DNA of 64,000 bases from positions 248,001 through 312,000 of the forward strand of contig NZ_AP018718.1 in the NCBI RefSeq assembly GCF_003966565.1. The letters run 5' to 3'. The notes beneath the pieces were generated by a model, which worked only from the letters and a program-made list of their open reading frames with translations, was not told the DNA's origin and searched no databases. This DNA is from Sulfuricystis multivorans (GTDB lineage Bacteria; Pseudomonadota; Gammaproteobacteria; Burkholderiales; Rhodocyclaceae). Shown one piece after another: positions 44,328 through 53,897 of the stretch. The position numbers and the translations under genes are program-made. Position 1 is the stretch's first letter, and each line of letters begins with the position of its first letter.

Positions 44328-44897
44328 ATGCTGAGCCGCAAACTCGAAGTCATCAGCCCCGAAGAATATCTGCGCTTCGAGGCGCAAAGCCCCGTGCGGC
44401 ACGAATACGTCAATGGCCAGATATTTGCGATGACCGGCGCGAGCATTCGCCACAATGTGATCGCACTCAATATCGCCGCATCCTTGCGCAGCCATCTCAA
44501 AGCCTCTCCCTGTCGCGTGATGATCGAAGGCGTCAAGCTCCATGTCGCGCGCGAGAACGCCTACTACTATCCGGACGTGATGGTGAGCTGCGACCCGAAG
44601 CTGGAGAAACTCACTGCCAACGACATGGTGGTCGATCAGCCGACCGTGATCGTCGAAGTGCTGTCCGAATCGACCGCCGGCATCGACCGGCGCGAGAAGA
44701 TGAGCGCTTATCGCAAGCTGGCCAGCCTCAAGGAGTATGTGCTCGTCGAGCAGGATCGCCGCCATGTCGAGGTTTTTCGCCGCGTAGGCGACGTCGGCTG
44801 GGAGCAGATCGTGCTCGACAATGACGACGAGCTCGATCTCGTCAGCCTCGAATTTCGCTTGCCGCTGGCCGAGATCTACGAAGGCACGGGGCTGTAG
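44328..44897 (+). CDS. Uma2-family (DUF820) nuclease-like protein
   Basis: A 189-residue protein of the Uma2/DUF820 family, which has a PD-(D/E)XK nuclease fold. Key acids are visible: Asp83 in YYYPDVMVSCDP and Glu110 in VIVEVLSEST. The function is unknown, and the family expands greatly in some cyanobacteria. The ATG at 44328 has AGGAGG 7-8 bases upstream, which rules out the GTG at 44322. It converges on waaA with a 22-bp overlap. Confidence 0.85.
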   Translation: MLSRKLEVISPEEYLRFEAQSPVRHEYVNGQIFAMTGASIRHNVIALNIAASLRSHLKASPCRVMIEGVKLHVARENAYYYPDVMVSCDPKLEKLTANDMVVDQPTVIVEVLSESTAGIDRREKMSAYRKLASLKEYVLVEQDRRHVEVFRRVGDVGWEQIVLDNDDELDLVSLEFRLPLAEIYEGTGL

Positions 44898-46129
44898 CGG
44901 GCGATCAATTCGAGGGTTTTCGCCGTCGCGCCGCGATGTTGCGCGGTAAAGGCTTTGCCGGCCTCACCCATCCGCTTGCGCAGGTCATCATCGGCGAGCA
45001 ACCCGCATGCCGCTGCGACGAGGGCCTGGGCATCGGCAACCTGCCGCGCCGCACCCGCAGCGAGGGCATTTTCCGCGGCTTCGGCGAAATTGAACGTCGA
45101 AGGGCCGATCAACACCGGCACCCCCAGGCTACACGGCTCGATCAGGTTCTGGCAGCCATAATCGAGCAGGCTGCCGCCGACGAAGGCGACATCGGCTGCC
45201 GCGTAATAGGCGAACAACTCACCCAGGCTATCGCCGAGCCAAACCTGGGTCTCGGCCGCGACCGGCAGGTGGCTCGAGCGGCGCTGCAGCTTGAGCCCCT
45301 GCTGCGCGATCGATCGCGCCACCTCATCGAAGCGCTGCGGATGACGCGGCACGATGACGAGGAGAGCCGTCCGCCCAGCGCCGACTTTCGACCATTCCGC
45401 GACGATCATGGCTTCCTCGCCTTCCCGAGTGCTCGCGCACAGGAACACCGGTCGGCTGCCGATCAGCGCCCGGAAATCGGGCAGATCGCTGGGAGGGGTG
45501 ACATCGAACTTGAGATTGCCGAATACCTCGACGGCCGGCGCGCCCAGTTCGCGCAGTCGCCGGGCGTCGTCTTCTCCCTGTGCGGCTATTGCGGCCAGCC
45601 CTGCGAGCGTCTGGTATGTGAGGCGGGGAAAACGTGCATAGCGCCGCGCTGATTTTTCGGACAGCCGCGCATTGACGAGCAATAGCGGGACGTTCATCTC
45701 GTTGCAAACGGCGATCAGATTCGGCCACAGCTCGGTCTCCAGCACGATGCCGAGCGCTGGCCGAAAGTGGCGCAGAAAACGGCGCAGCGCCCAAGGCAGA
45801 TCGTAGGGCAGATAGACGCGCTCGACCTCACTGCCAAACAGCGCTTGCGAGGTCGCTCGTCCGGTCGGCGTCGTATGAGTGAGCAGGATGCGATGCCCTG
45901 GATAGCGTGCGCGCAGCGCTTTGACGAGCGGCTGCGCGGCGCGCGTTTCGCCCACCGAGACGGCATGAATCCACAAAGTTTCTGCGTGCGGGACGGCCCG
46001 AAAGACGCCGAAGCGTTCGCCCCAATGGCGCAGGTATTCAGGCTGCCGCCGTGCGCGCCAGAGAAGATGCAGCATTGCCCAAGGCAGCAGCAGATGGAGG
46101 GCGAGGGTATAAAGGCTACGAGCCATCAT
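44876..46129 (-). CDS. waaA: 3-deoxy-D-manno-octulosonic acid (Kdo) transferase
   Basis: A 417-residue WaaA/KdtA that adds Kdo to lipid A at the inner membrane. An N-terminal hydrophobic helix (ALHLLLPWAMLHLLW) is followed by a GT-B fold. Hallmarks are HAVSVGETRAAQPLVKALR, ELWPNLIAVCNE and GGSLLDYGCQNLIEPCSLGVPVLIGP. The start ATG overlaps the waaC stop (TGATG). SKVGAGRTALLVIVPRHPQRF carries a copy of the dispersed repeat (45364) just before the conserved PRHP strand. Confidence 0.93.
   Translation of the reverse strand: MMARSLYTLALHLLLPWAMLHLLWRARRQPEYLRHWGERFGVFRAVPHAETLWIHAVSVGETRAAQPLVKALRARYPGHRILLTHTTPTGRATSQALFGSEVERVYLPYDLPWALRRFLRHFRPALGIVLETELWPNLIAVCNEMNVPLLLVNARLSEKSARRYARFPRLTYQTLAGLAAIAAQGEDDARRLRELGAPAVEVFGNLKFDVTPPSDLPDFRALIGSRPVFLCASTREGEEAMIVAEWSKVGAGRTALLVIVPRHPQRFDEVARSIAQQGLKLQRRSSHLPVAAETQVWLGDSLGELFAYYAAADVAFVGGSLLDYGCQNLIEPCSLGVPVLIGPSTFNFAEAAENALAAGAARQVADAQALVAAACGLLADDDLRKRMGEAGKAFTAQHRGATAKTLELIARYSPVPS
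45364..45387 (-). repeat. 24-bp dispersed repeat, copy 11 (in waaA)
   Basis: Sense copy, centre GGCG, and the only one with T in place of the last A. It is read KVGAGRTA, placed before the conserved PRHP strand of WaaA. Confidence 0.8.
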
Positions 46130-47097
46130 CAGACAGCCAGCTCCAACGCGGCTTTCACTACCGCCGCGGCGCTGGGAGCCTGCCCCGGCCCGCCCAGATT
46201 GCGGTGCGGCGCCGTGCCGAGCACGCCGGTGAGCTTCGGGTCGGAAGCGCAATGGATCGCCACGGTCGGACGGCCAAGCGCGGCCGCAAGATGCACAAGT
46301 CCCGTATCGACGCCGACGACCAGCTTCGCTCCCGCCAACAGCCCGGCCAATTCGGTCAAATTCATCGCCGGCGCGGCGATCGCCCGCCCGATGCCGTTGG
46401 CCAGCCGCGCCGCCCGCTCGCGTTCCGCACTGCTGCCGGCCGGCAATACAGAACGCAGGCCGATACTGGCAAGCGCCATCCCCAGCGCACGCCAATCGTC
46501 TTCCGGCCATTCCTTGGCGGCGCGACTGGTGGCGGTGAGCAGCGCCGCATAGTCGCCGCGCGGCAGCCAGGCAGCTTTCCACGACGGTGCGGCGATCCCA
46601 TAGTCGAGCGGCAGATCATCCAGACGGTAGCCCAACGCGCCGGCGGCCAACAGCCGGTTGCGCATCACCGCATGCAGATCGCGCGGTACCTCGACCGCGA
46701 CATCGTAAGCGAGTGCCGCCAGGCCTTCGCGCGGCGCGGCAAAGCCATATTTCTTGCCGCGGACAAGAGAGGTCAGCCAAGCGCTCTTGATCAGCCCTTG
46801 CGTGTCGATCACCGCATCGTAGGCGGCCAACTCGGCGGCTTCCGGACGGCGCACCGCACGCCGGTAAGCCATGATCTCGCGCCAAGTCTGGGAAGAAAGC
46901 GGCGCTTGTCGCCAGCGCCGCACCGCCACCGGAATCACGCCGCTCACCGCCGCATGCAGGCGGGGAATCTCGACGAAACTCTCTTCCACCACCCAATCGA
47001 TCTCGGCCTGCGGCAGCGCGCGCCGAATGTCGCTGACGACCGGCAAGTTGTGGATCACGTCGCCGAGCGACGAGGTCTTGACGAGGAGGAGGCGCAT
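46129..47097 (-). CDS. waaC: Lipopolysaccharide heptosyltransferase I
   Basis: A 322-residue GT9 enzyme, transferring the first heptose to Kdo. Family features are VKTSSLGDVIHNLPVVSDIRR at the N-terminus, GAKLVVGVDTGLVHLAAALGRPTVAIH near residue 250 and a late LGGPGQAPSAAAV. The ADP-heptose site is inferred from the family. It lies 16 bp downstream of the ligase-type gene and is coupled to waaA. Confidence 0.92.
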   Translation of the reverse strand: MRLLLVKTSSLGDVIHNLPVVSDIRRALPQAEIDWVVEESFVEIPRLHAAVSGVIPVAVRRWRQAPLSSQTWREIMAYRRAVRRPEAAELAAYDAVIDTQGLIKSAWLTSLVRGKKYGFAAPREGLAALAYDVAVEVPRDLHAVMRNRLLAAGALGYRLDDLPLDYGIAAPSWKAAWLPRGDYAALLTATSRAAKEWPEDDWRALGMALASIGLRSVLPAGSSAERERAARLANGIGRAIAAPAMNLTELAGLLAGAKLVVGVDTGLVHLAAALGRPTVAIHCASDPKLTGVLGTAPHRNLGGPGQAPSAAAVVKAALELAV

Positions 47098-47113
47098 GGC
47101 GGGTGTTTTACAC

Positions 47114-48358
47114 TCAAGACGGTTGAACTCTGGCTCGATCCCTCAAGGCGAGATATATCGCGAAGAGAAGCACTGCGAGCCAAACATATTCATGATTCCA
47201 AGGAGAGCCGACGAGCCCGTTCAAAACGGGCAAGACGAGCCCGCCAAAAGCGCCCCACCACTTCCAGTCGATTTTCCCGGCGAAGGCGTCCCTTGCCATG
47301 CGTTTTGCGAGCGACAGCAGAAAGAACAGTAAGACGATTAAACCGAGAATACCCTGTTCGACGTAACGAGTCAGGAACATGTTGTGGGCATGAGACAAAT
47401 TCCATGCCTGCTCATCGACTTGCCCGGGAAGGGCCAAAGAGCCTCGCTTTGTCGAAAGCATGTGGTAATTCCTTGGCCCGATCCCCAGCAGCGCATTGTC
47501 ACCATGCTTGATCCAAGCCACGGCAATCTGCCAGCCAGCGACGCGCAGTCGATCGTTGGCCGAAATCTTTCCTTCGAGTATCAGTTCGGCAAGTTCGGTC
47601 GCTTTCGCCTCAAAAGTTGCCCGAATCTCCTTTGGCATCATTGTGGGCATGATGAGGATCATCAGGAAGATCGCCATCATCAGCCCTAAAGCTCGAGTGC
47701 GGAAACGGATGGAGAATCCGATCCAGAGACAAAAAATGATGCCGATCACGACCGCTCGGCTATGAAGAAACAAAACCATCATAAACAAAAACAAGGCCGC
47801 GGTCGCCCAGACGAAACGCGCGTAACCGGTTTGCTCCTGCGCGAAGCCTATTGCCAATAACAAAGAAATTCCCAGATAGACCGCAGCGCGGATTGTTCCC
47901 GGGATGCCGGGCAGCGTGAAGGGGCGATGATCCACAAGGTGCGCTACCAAGCCAAGCATGGCGGCGATCATTGCCCCGATGACAGCTGCCTGCGCGAATC
48001 GCCGCAGCCAAACCTGGTCATAGCCTCCATGGCGGATACCATAAAAGAGCGTGAATAGTGCAGCAGCTTCGGCAACGCCTTGCATGCGACCGGAAGGCGA
48101 GGGCCAGCCGAAAAAAGTACTTAGCGCTGCCGAGACAAGTAAGCCGGCCATTGCCCAATCGATCGAGTCCAGTTCGTTCAGTATCTTGCGACCGGTGATC
48201 AGCAGACGTAGCAAAACCAGAATTGCGAGCAAGGCTGCTAGGCCTGTGGCCGGCTGACGTTCGACATTGGGAGCGAGTAGGCAAAGGGCAATCACCAGCC
48301 CGCCCGCCCCTTTGCCGAGCATGCCATCCAGCCATTGAGGTTGCAAAGAAAGCTTCAT
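47114..48358 (-). CDS. O-antigen ligase family protein
   Basis: A 414-residue polytopic membrane protein with about ten to twelve helices and a large periplasmic loop. It resembles WaaL/O-antigen ligase proteins: the loop segment GDNALLGIGPRNYHMLSTKRG and SHAHNMFLTRYVEQGILGLIV contain the conserved His-rich region. It would join an undecaprenyl-linked glycan to lipid A core, or could be a Wzy-type polymerase. It overlaps the next glycosyltransferase by 4 bp (ATGA). Confidence 0.82.
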   Translation of the reverse strand: MKLSLQPQWLDGMLGKGAGGLVIALCLLAPNVERQPATGLAALLAILVLLRLLITGRKILNELDSIDWAMAGLLVSAALSTFFGWPSPSGRMQGVAEAAALFTLFYGIRHGGYDQVWLRRFAQAAVIGAMIAAMLGLVAHLVDHRPFTLPGIPGTIRAAVYLGISLLLAIGFAQEQTGYARFVWATAALFLFMMVLFLHSRAVVIGIIFCLWIGFSIRFRTRALGLMMAIFLMILIMPTMMPKEIRATFEAKATELAELILEGKISANDRLRVAGWQIAVAWIKHGDNALLGIGPRNYHMLSTKRGSLALPGQVDEQAWNLSHAHNMFLTRYVEQGILGLIVLLFFLLSLAKRMARDAFAGKIDWKWWGAFGGLVLPVLNGLVGSPWNHEYVWLAVLLFAIYLALRDRARVQPS

Positions 48359-49503
48359 GAAAGCCGTTTGGCGGCAACGAATCGATAAACGTCCAAAGTC
48401 TTCTGGATTTGTTGCGCGAAGGTCAGATGTGCGAGCGCATATTCTCTGGCATGCCGTGCCATTTCGGCAGTCTGTTCCGGTTTTGCAAAACAGTCCTGCA
48501 ACGCTCGTGCCAAAGCATCGACGTCACCTGGGGGTACGACCCTGCCGGTTATACCGTCTTGCACCACTTCGGTCAGCCCGCCCGCCGCAGAGCAGACCAC
48601 TGGCGTGCCTACCAACATTGCCTGGGGCATGACCTGGGAGGTAGCCTCGTTTTTCAGCGACGGCAGCACGCAGACATCCATTGCTTTCATGCAGTTTGGT
48701 ATGTCTTCCCGGTGGCCGGCAAAGCGCACACGTTCGGCAAGTCCCAGCTCGGCAGCCCATTGGGGCAAATGCTCACGCAAAGGGCCATCGCCGACGACCA
48801 GCAAACGCAAATCGGGGATGGCAGCGAGGCTGCGAGCGCATGCTTCGAAGAGCACGCGATGCCCTTTCCAGCTACGCAGCACGGCAACGATGCCAACCAC
48901 CGTCGCATCGCCCAAGCCGAATTCATTGCGGACGGACATGCCATCCGCATCCGGGGAAAAGCGCTGTGGGTCTGCTCCTGCCGGAATGGAAAAATGTTTC
49001 GTGCCGTGACAGCCGCAAACCTCGACCAGATGATCGCGTATGTGCCGACCGCTGGAAATCACCGCATCCGGGAGCCAGTCATAGACGAGTCGGGCATTGA
49101 AACCAGGATGGACCAGCGAAGAAAGATGCCTGCTGCGCACTACGGGTATGCCGAAAAAGCGACCGGTGAGACCGCCGCACCAGCTGTCGATAGAGCTATG
49201 GGTATGGATCAGAGAAAATCCTCCATTGCGAACGATCCGGCGCAAACCGAGAATCGTCACTGGATCGACCCGAGTGGCGAAAGGTAGGTAATGGACGCCG
49301 ATGCCAGCTTTGCTGGCCTCTTGCCCGATACGTGACCCCTCGCGACAAGCGATCTCCATCGGCACGCCGAGTTCGCGGAATGCTTTCATCTCGGCGATGA
49401 TGCGAATTTCCTGCCCCCCCCATCCCATCGACCATTCGGTATGGAGAACGCGCAAAGAGCCTCCTGCTTCCTGGGCAAGATTATGCGTCATCGGGATACT
49501 CAT
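48355..49503 (-). CDS. Glycosyltransferase family 4 (type A)
   Basis: A 382-residue GT-B glycosyltransferase. The N-terminal LRVLHTEWSMGWGGQEIRI and the C-terminal donor-site segment LPSLKNEATSQVMPQAMLVG, with its Glu-x7-Glu-type spacing, are visible. The donor and acceptor are unknown. Its N-terminus is closely similar to the protein at 51779 (LRILHTESSMNLGGQELRI), indicating a duplication within the locus. The ATGA overlap with the methyltransferase shows tight coupling. Confidence 0.88.
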   Translation of the reverse strand: MSIPMTHNLAQEAGGSLRVLHTEWSMGWGGQEIRIIAEMKAFRELGVPMEIACREGSRIGQEASKAGIGVHYLPFATRVDPVTILGLRRIVRNGGFSLIHTHSSIDSWCGGLTGRFFGIPVVRSRHLSSLVHPGFNARLVYDWLPDAVISSGRHIRDHLVEVCGCHGTKHFSIPAGADPQRFSPDADGMSVRNEFGLGDATVVGIVAVLRSWKGHRVLFEACARSLAAIPDLRLLVVGDGPLREHLPQWAAELGLAERVRFAGHREDIPNCMKAMDVCVLPSLKNEATSQVMPQAMLVGTPVVCSAAGGLTEVVQDGITGRVVPPGDVDALARALQDCFAKPEQTAEMARHAREYALAHLTFAQQIQKTLDVYRFVAAKRLS

Positions 49504-50129
49504 TTCGCAGGGGTTGCCTCAAGCAAGACTGTGCCGGCGAAATCGATATCCAAATAACGATGCAACAAAATGCCAATATGCAGGCGAAACCAGCGGCGCA
49601 GCAAGGCATCGTTATAGATCCGGAAAATGCTAGGTAGGGCGAATCCAGCCATCATCATCAGACCGCCGAGTTCTTCGTATTTATAGGGTGTTTTATGGGT
49701 GATATCACCCCAGTATCGATGTGGATGGTAGAGATTCGGGGTGCCGATGAGCAAACGGCCATGGGGACGTAACAGACCGTGCAGCTTGTTCAGTAGATTC
49801 AGTCCTTCCGCGGGGGTCAAATGTTCGATGAGCTCGAAGGCATAGATGCAGTCGAACGAGCAGTCGATGTCTTCGATCCGGTAATAATCCTGCTGCGTGG
49901 CGCGGTCGATATCCAAGGAACGATATTCGATATTTTGATACAAGGCTTGCAGGCGTCTGCCGAAGCGCCGATCTCCAGCGCCGACTTCGAGTACGCGCAT
50001 ATCATCTGAAACGATCTCGAATAAGCGATCAGTCTCTTTTTTGACCAAAGGGATATCCCAGATGCTTGGGTATTTCTGTCTTACCCTTTGGCGATGAAGA
50101 TATAGTTCCGACCAGGAATCGAAGCTCAT
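49500..50129 (-). CDS. SAM-dependent methyltransferase
   Basis: A 209-residue class I methyltransferase. SAM motif I reads [12 protein letters not shown], followed by acidic DIDRATQQ and [20 protein letters not shown]. It probably methylates a sugar or lipid-linked intermediate of the surrounding glycan locus. It is similar in size to the methyltransferase at 53898, but the sequences differ. Starts and stops overlap both neighbours. Confidence 0.82.
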   Translation of the reverse strand: MSFDSWSELYLHRQRVRQKYPSIWDIPLVKKETDRLFEIVSDDMRVLEVGAGDRRFGRRLQALYQNIEYRSLDIDRATQQDYYRIEDIDCSFDCIYAFELIEHLTPAEGLNLLNKLHGLLRPHGRLLIGTPNLYHPHRYWGDITHKTPYKYEELGGLMMMAGFALPSIFRIYNDALLRRWFRLHIGILLHRYLDIDFAGTVLLEATPAK

Positions 50130-50698
50130 AACCCACTTCTGTTGCGAAAGCCAGCGATTTTTGCGGGAACGCCATAGGCAATGGCATAGGCTGGAATGTC
50201 ACGAGTGACGACGGCGCCGGCACCGATCACGGCGCCATCGCCGATGCTGACGCCATCAAGGACAACCACTTGGGTAGCGAGCCATACATCGTTGCCGATA
50301 CGGATGCCTCGTCTCTCGCCCCCCTGTTCGCGCATCGGCAGATCGGCTCGGTTGAAGCGATGATTCTCCGGGATGCATACGACATGGGAAGCGATCATGC
50401 AGTCTGTGCCGATTTCAAGATTGCCGTGACCGTAGAGAATGCAAAAAGGACCGATTCCAGTGCGATTGCCTATTTGCACTTTGCCACCGCGCGACTCTAT
50501 GATGGTATAAGGTCCTACCGTTACTTGATCGCCAAGCCAAATACTCCCCTGTCGGCAATTCATCTCGACCAGGCGACCAATTCTGCAGCTTGAACCAATG
50601 GCGACATTCTCACTGCCGCGGATGATGGCCGAGGATGAAATGCGGGCGCCAACCTTCCATGCTCGCCACCAAAACTTGGGATGACTCAAAATCAACAT
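50126..50698 (-). CDS. Hexapeptide-repeat acyltransferase
   Basis: A 190-residue left-handed beta-helix acyltransferase. Hexapeptide turns are visible from about residue 45 ([46 protein letters not shown] earlier). The catalytic His lies in the [11 protein letters not shown] loop, and [33 protein letters not shown] is the typical end. It likely acetylates a sugar in the glycan. It overlaps the methyltransferase gene. Confidence 0.85.
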   Translation of the reverse strand: MLILSHPKFWWRAWKVGARISSSAIIRGSENVAIGSSCRIGRLVEMNCRQGSIWLGDQVTVGPYTIIESRGGKVQIGNRTGIGPFCILYGHGNLEIGTDCMIASHVVCIPENHRFNRADLPMREQGGERRGIRIGNDVWLATQVVVLDGVSIGDGAVIGAGAVVTRDIPAYAIAYGVPAKIAGFRNRSGL

Positions 50699-50728
50699 TG
50701 AGAAAAGGTAACGCTCAAAAAGCCAGTA

Positions 50729-51775
50729 TCAGTGAGCTGGGCGATAATTCGCGTCCAATGCGTCAAACAAAATATTATGCCAAATGGGGATCGCGGACTC
50801 GAGGCTGTAAGACTCTTGCACGCGCAATCGGGCAGACTGACCCATGTGCTGGCGTTTATCGACATTGCCGCACAGAGCGACGAGGCATTCAAGCCATTGC
50901 TCAGCGGTGGAAACGCAAAAACCATCGATGCCATCGCGGACGATGTCAAGGTTGGCGCCTACCGCAGAGCAGATCACGGGGACACCGGCAGCCATGTACT
51001 GTATGGCCTTGAAGCCGCATTTGCCGCGCGTCCAGGGATCATCGGGCATTGGCATCAGCCCGATGTCCATGCGCAAGATATCAGCGATTTCTGTAGCCTC
51101 CGTCCAGCGGCGGTTTTCGACCGGCACGCCGGGCATTTCCAAGTCTCGATCCGAGACGACCAGCAGCCGGACGTCGAACATGGAAGCCAGTCTTTTCAAC
51201 ACACTCCCCAAGTCGGAGAGATAAGGATGGTTGACCGAGTGGCCAATCCAACCGACGACGATCGGCTTTGTTTCTTGATGAATTTTGGCCGGATAACGAT
51301 GGCTGTCCAACACGGTGGGAAGATGTACTACGTTTTTGGCATATTGGGCGGCATAATGCTGCAGATAACGATTACCGGCGATGACTGTTTGCGCGCAAGA
51401 CAAAACATGGTTGAGACGATGTTCTACTCGCTGTCGCGTGAAGCGTGAGCGATCGTTCGCTGGCGAAGTGAAAATTGCATCGTCGAAATCGAACAACAAT
51501 GGCCTAGCGTAGGCAAGCCTGTCGATCCACGATACTGGCAACAAGCGTTTTTGAATGAACACGGCACGGGAATCCTGAGCCATTTTTTCTAGCGACGATT
51601 TCTCGTCGAGCGATGCGAATAACCGGCCGAGGCCGGAACGAGGCAGCTTAGGCGGTAGATGCACGGCATAGGAGATACCGAGTGCTTCGAGCGCCGGCAA
51701 GAATTGGAGTAGCCGATAGCGGCTGGAAGCACCTTGAGGCCCAGAGATCGGAAGGAAAAGAACATCCTGCCCCAT
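50729..51775 (-). CDS. Glycosyltransferase-like protein (type B)
   Basis: A 348-residue GT-B-like protein. Its features recur in the protein at 52891: SRYRLLQFLPALEALG, LLFDFDDAIFTSPAN, WIGHSVNHPYLSDL and RGKCGFKAIQYMAAGVPVICS. These similarities indicate paralogues, and the donor is unknown. No signal peptide is seen. The gap to the next gene (type A at 51779) is 3 bp. Confidence 0.8.
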   Translation of the reverse strand: MGQDVLFLPISGPQGASSRYRLLQFLPALEALGISYAVHLPPKLPRSGLGRLFASLDEKSSLEKMAQDSRAVFIQKRLLPVSWIDRLAYARPLLFDFDDAIFTSPANDRSRFTRQRVEHRLNHVLSCAQTVIAGNRYLQHYAAQYAKNVVHLPTVLDSHRYPAKIHQETKPIVVGWIGHSVNHPYLSDLGSVLKRLASMFDVRLLVVSDRDLEMPGVPVENRRWTEATEIADILRMDIGLMPMPDDPWTRGKCGFKAIQYMAAGVPVICSAVGANLDIVRDGIDGFCVSTAEQWLECLVALCGNVDKRQHMGQSARLRVQESYSLESAIPIWHNILFDALDANYRPAH

Positions 51776-51778
51776 GAT

Positions 51779-52894
51779 CTAGCTTGAAATCTTGCCATTT
51801 GCCAAACCCCCATAGATGTCCGCCATGCGCCTGAGCATTACCTCTAGGGAGTACGATTGGGACACCAATGCATAACCACGGGCTATTTGAGCGCTGGCCA
51901 AGGAAGCATCTTTGAGCGCTCCGTGCATGGCGTGGCAGAGGCTATTGGGATCGTTCGGTTGCGCCATGAAAGCAGTCACCCCCTCCTGGGCAACCTCGCT
52001 GATCCCGCCGACACGCGTGGCGACGACGGGCACGCGCGCGGCATGCGCTTGGAGAATCACTTGTGGCACGCCCTCGCTCGATTTCGAGGCGAGCACCAAC
52101 GCATCCAGTTCGGCGAGCAGCTGGGGTATGTCGCGGCGAAAGCCAGCGAATACGATCCTGTCGCGATGGGAAAGCATGGCATGTTGCGCTTCCAATCGAG
52201 GTCGCAGCGGACCATCGCCGGCCAATACGCACCAGACATCGGCACGCTGACTCAACAGGCGCTCGCAGGCATCGAGAAAGGTGTCGGGCCCCTTGTCGCC
52301 GCGCAGGATCGAGATCATACCAATGAGAGGAACATTCTCCGGGATGCCAAGTTCGCGGCGCACCATACCGGTGCGTTTGGCCGAAGAAAACTCGGTGACG
52401 TCGATTCCGGTGGGAACCGATACGATCTTCGCAGCATCGATGCCGGCCTCGATCAAGCCGGCGCGAATCGATTCGCTGGTCGTCACGATCATGTCGCACA
52501 ACGCGCCATAAACCAATTGACCGATGCGATGGCGACGGATGGGGTTTGCGACATGGCGCGAACGCAGCGTGGCGATGCCCAGACAGCGCGCGACCAGAAA
52601 GGCGTTCCAAGCGTCGCGTGAGCCGTGTGCATTGACTACGTCGATCCGTTCGCGTTGCATGAACCGCCATAGTATGGCCATGCTGACTGGGTCGAAACGA
52701 TTATGCAGCGGTAGAGAAAAAGCGCGCAGGCCGCGGCGTTGGGCCTCAGCGAGAATGGCAGAATCATGCCTGGCTGCGAGCCAAGATTCGCAGCCGAGCG
52801 GTTCCATGCGTTCCATTTCGAGCAGAATCCGCAATTCCTGTCCACCCAGGTTCATGGAGGATTCGGTATGCAAGATGCGCAACGGCCGCTTCAT
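51779..52894 (-). CDS. Glycosyltransferase family 4 (type A paralogue)
   Basis: A 371-residue GT4 enzyme. Near the N-terminus it has LRILHTESSMNLGGQELRI, and in the donor domain it has VLASKSSEGVPQVILQAHAARVPVVATRVGG. It resembles the protein at 48355 throughout. It is joined to the next gene by an ATGA overlap at 52891-52894. The linkage made is unknown. Confidence 0.88.
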   Translation of the reverse strand: MKRPLRILHTESSMNLGGQELRILLEMERMEPLGCESWLAARHDSAILAEAQRRGLRAFSLPLHNRFDPVSMAILWRFMQRERIDVVNAHGSRDAWNAFLVARCLGIATLRSRHVANPIRRHRIGQLVYGALCDMIVTTSESIRAGLIEAGIDAAKIVSVPTGIDVTEFSSAKRTGMVRRELGIPENVPLIGMISILRGDKGPDTFLDACERLLSQRADVWCVLAGDGPLRPRLEAQHAMLSHRDRIVFAGFRRDIPQLLAELDALVLASKSSEGVPQVILQAHAARVPVVATRVGGISEVAQEGVTAFMAQPNDPNSLCHAMHGALKDASLASAQIARGYALVSQSYSLEVMLRRMADIYGGLANGKISS

Positions 52895-53895
52895 TGCAGG
52901 CTATCTTCGATCAAGGCAGCGTAGCGGCGCAGATATTCATCAAGCGAGTAATCGCTTTCCGCCGTTTTTCGTGCCGCTCGGCCAAGACGTTCACGCAATC
53001 CTGCATCGGCCAGGAGATCGCGCAGGCAGGTATACCATTCTGCGGCAGTGGCAGCCAGCAGCCCATTTTCACCATGGCGCAGGATGTCATTGTTGATGCC
53101 AACCGGCGATGCGACCGCCGGCAAACCGGCGGCCATGTACTGCAGTAGTTTGTAGCCGCCTTTCCCTCGCGACCAAAGCGTATCGGCGAGTGGCATGATG
53201 CCGATATCGAAACCATGCAAATCAGTGATTTCTTCTTCGGCGCTCCACGGCTTGAAATCGAGGGGCACGCCCGGAATCTCGATACTGGCATCGGCGACGA
53301 TGCGCAACTGCATTTGCGGGAACTCCTGCGCCAGCTGGCTCAGTATGCCACGGAGCGGAACGAGCTGCTGCAGATTTCCTTTGGTCCCAATCCAGCCAAT
53401 GGTGATGCGGTGGGAAGATGTATGGCAAGATTTCGCAGGCATCCGACTGGTGTCGACCGGTGTCGGCATGACAGCTACGCCTTTGTCGTCTGCGGGTCGT
53501 GCTGCCGAGGCGAATTCGGCGAGAAAGCGATTTCCGGCGACGACCTGTTGGCTTGCCGCGGCAATGGCCATGAAGCGGACGAAGAATTTGCCGCGGACGG
53601 TTTCGCTGCGCTCGAGCTCATGAAACATGACGGCATCGTCGACATCGAAAACGATGCGTGGGTTGGCCATCTTGAGGAGGCGGGAATAACTGACCGGAAA
53701 AAGTTTCTTCTGGAGCACGATGCAATCATGGCGGCGTGCTACTGCCAACAAGGCCAGGCGACCAGTCACGGTAGTGGGCACTTTGCTGAGTGTGGTTGCG
53801 TGACCGGCCCGGCGTAGTGCCGCAGCAAGCGGTAGCATGCGCAGGCGAGTGCTGGGTTTGGTGCTGTCGAGAACGACGAAGAGGATGCGCGCCAT
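52891..53895 (-). CDS. Glycosyltransferase-like protein (type B paralogue)
   Basis: A 334-residue GT-B-like protein with SRLRMLPLAAALRRAG-type opening (TRLRMLPLAAALRRAG), IVFDVDDAVMF, IGWIGTKGNLQQLVPL and the C-terminal GFDIGIMPLADTLWSRGKGGYKLLQYMAAGLP. It matches the protein at 50729 in motif order. I chose the ATG at 53895 (MARILFVVLD), 2 bp after the methyltransferase stop at 53898. The reading frame runs further upstream, but that part is in the neighbour. Confidence 0.82.
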   Translation of the reverse strand: MARILFVVLDSTKPSTRLRMLPLAAALRRAGHATTLSKVPTTVTGRLALLAVARRHDCIVLQKKLFPVSYSRLLKMANPRIVFDVDDAVMFHELERSETVRGKFFVRFMAIAAASQQVVAGNRFLAEFASAARPADDKGVAVMPTPVDTSRMPAKSCHTSSHRITIGWIGTKGNLQQLVPLRGILSQLAQEFPQMQLRIVADASIEIPGVPLDFKPWSAEEEITDLHGFDIGIMPLADTLWSRGKGGYKLLQYMAAGLPAVASPVGINNDILRHGENGLLAATAAEWYTCLRDLLADAGLRERLGRAARKTAESDYSLDEYLRRYAALIEDSLQ

Positions 53896-53897
53896 GC

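Noticed and set aside
49975-50000. A partial copy of the 24-bp repeat (AAGTCGGCGCTGG on the minus strand) in the methyltransferase
   Set aside because: Only the first 13 bases match. The right-hand part is not at the required spacing, and the residues VGAGDRRFG are the normal SAM motif of this family, so I treat it as coincidence.
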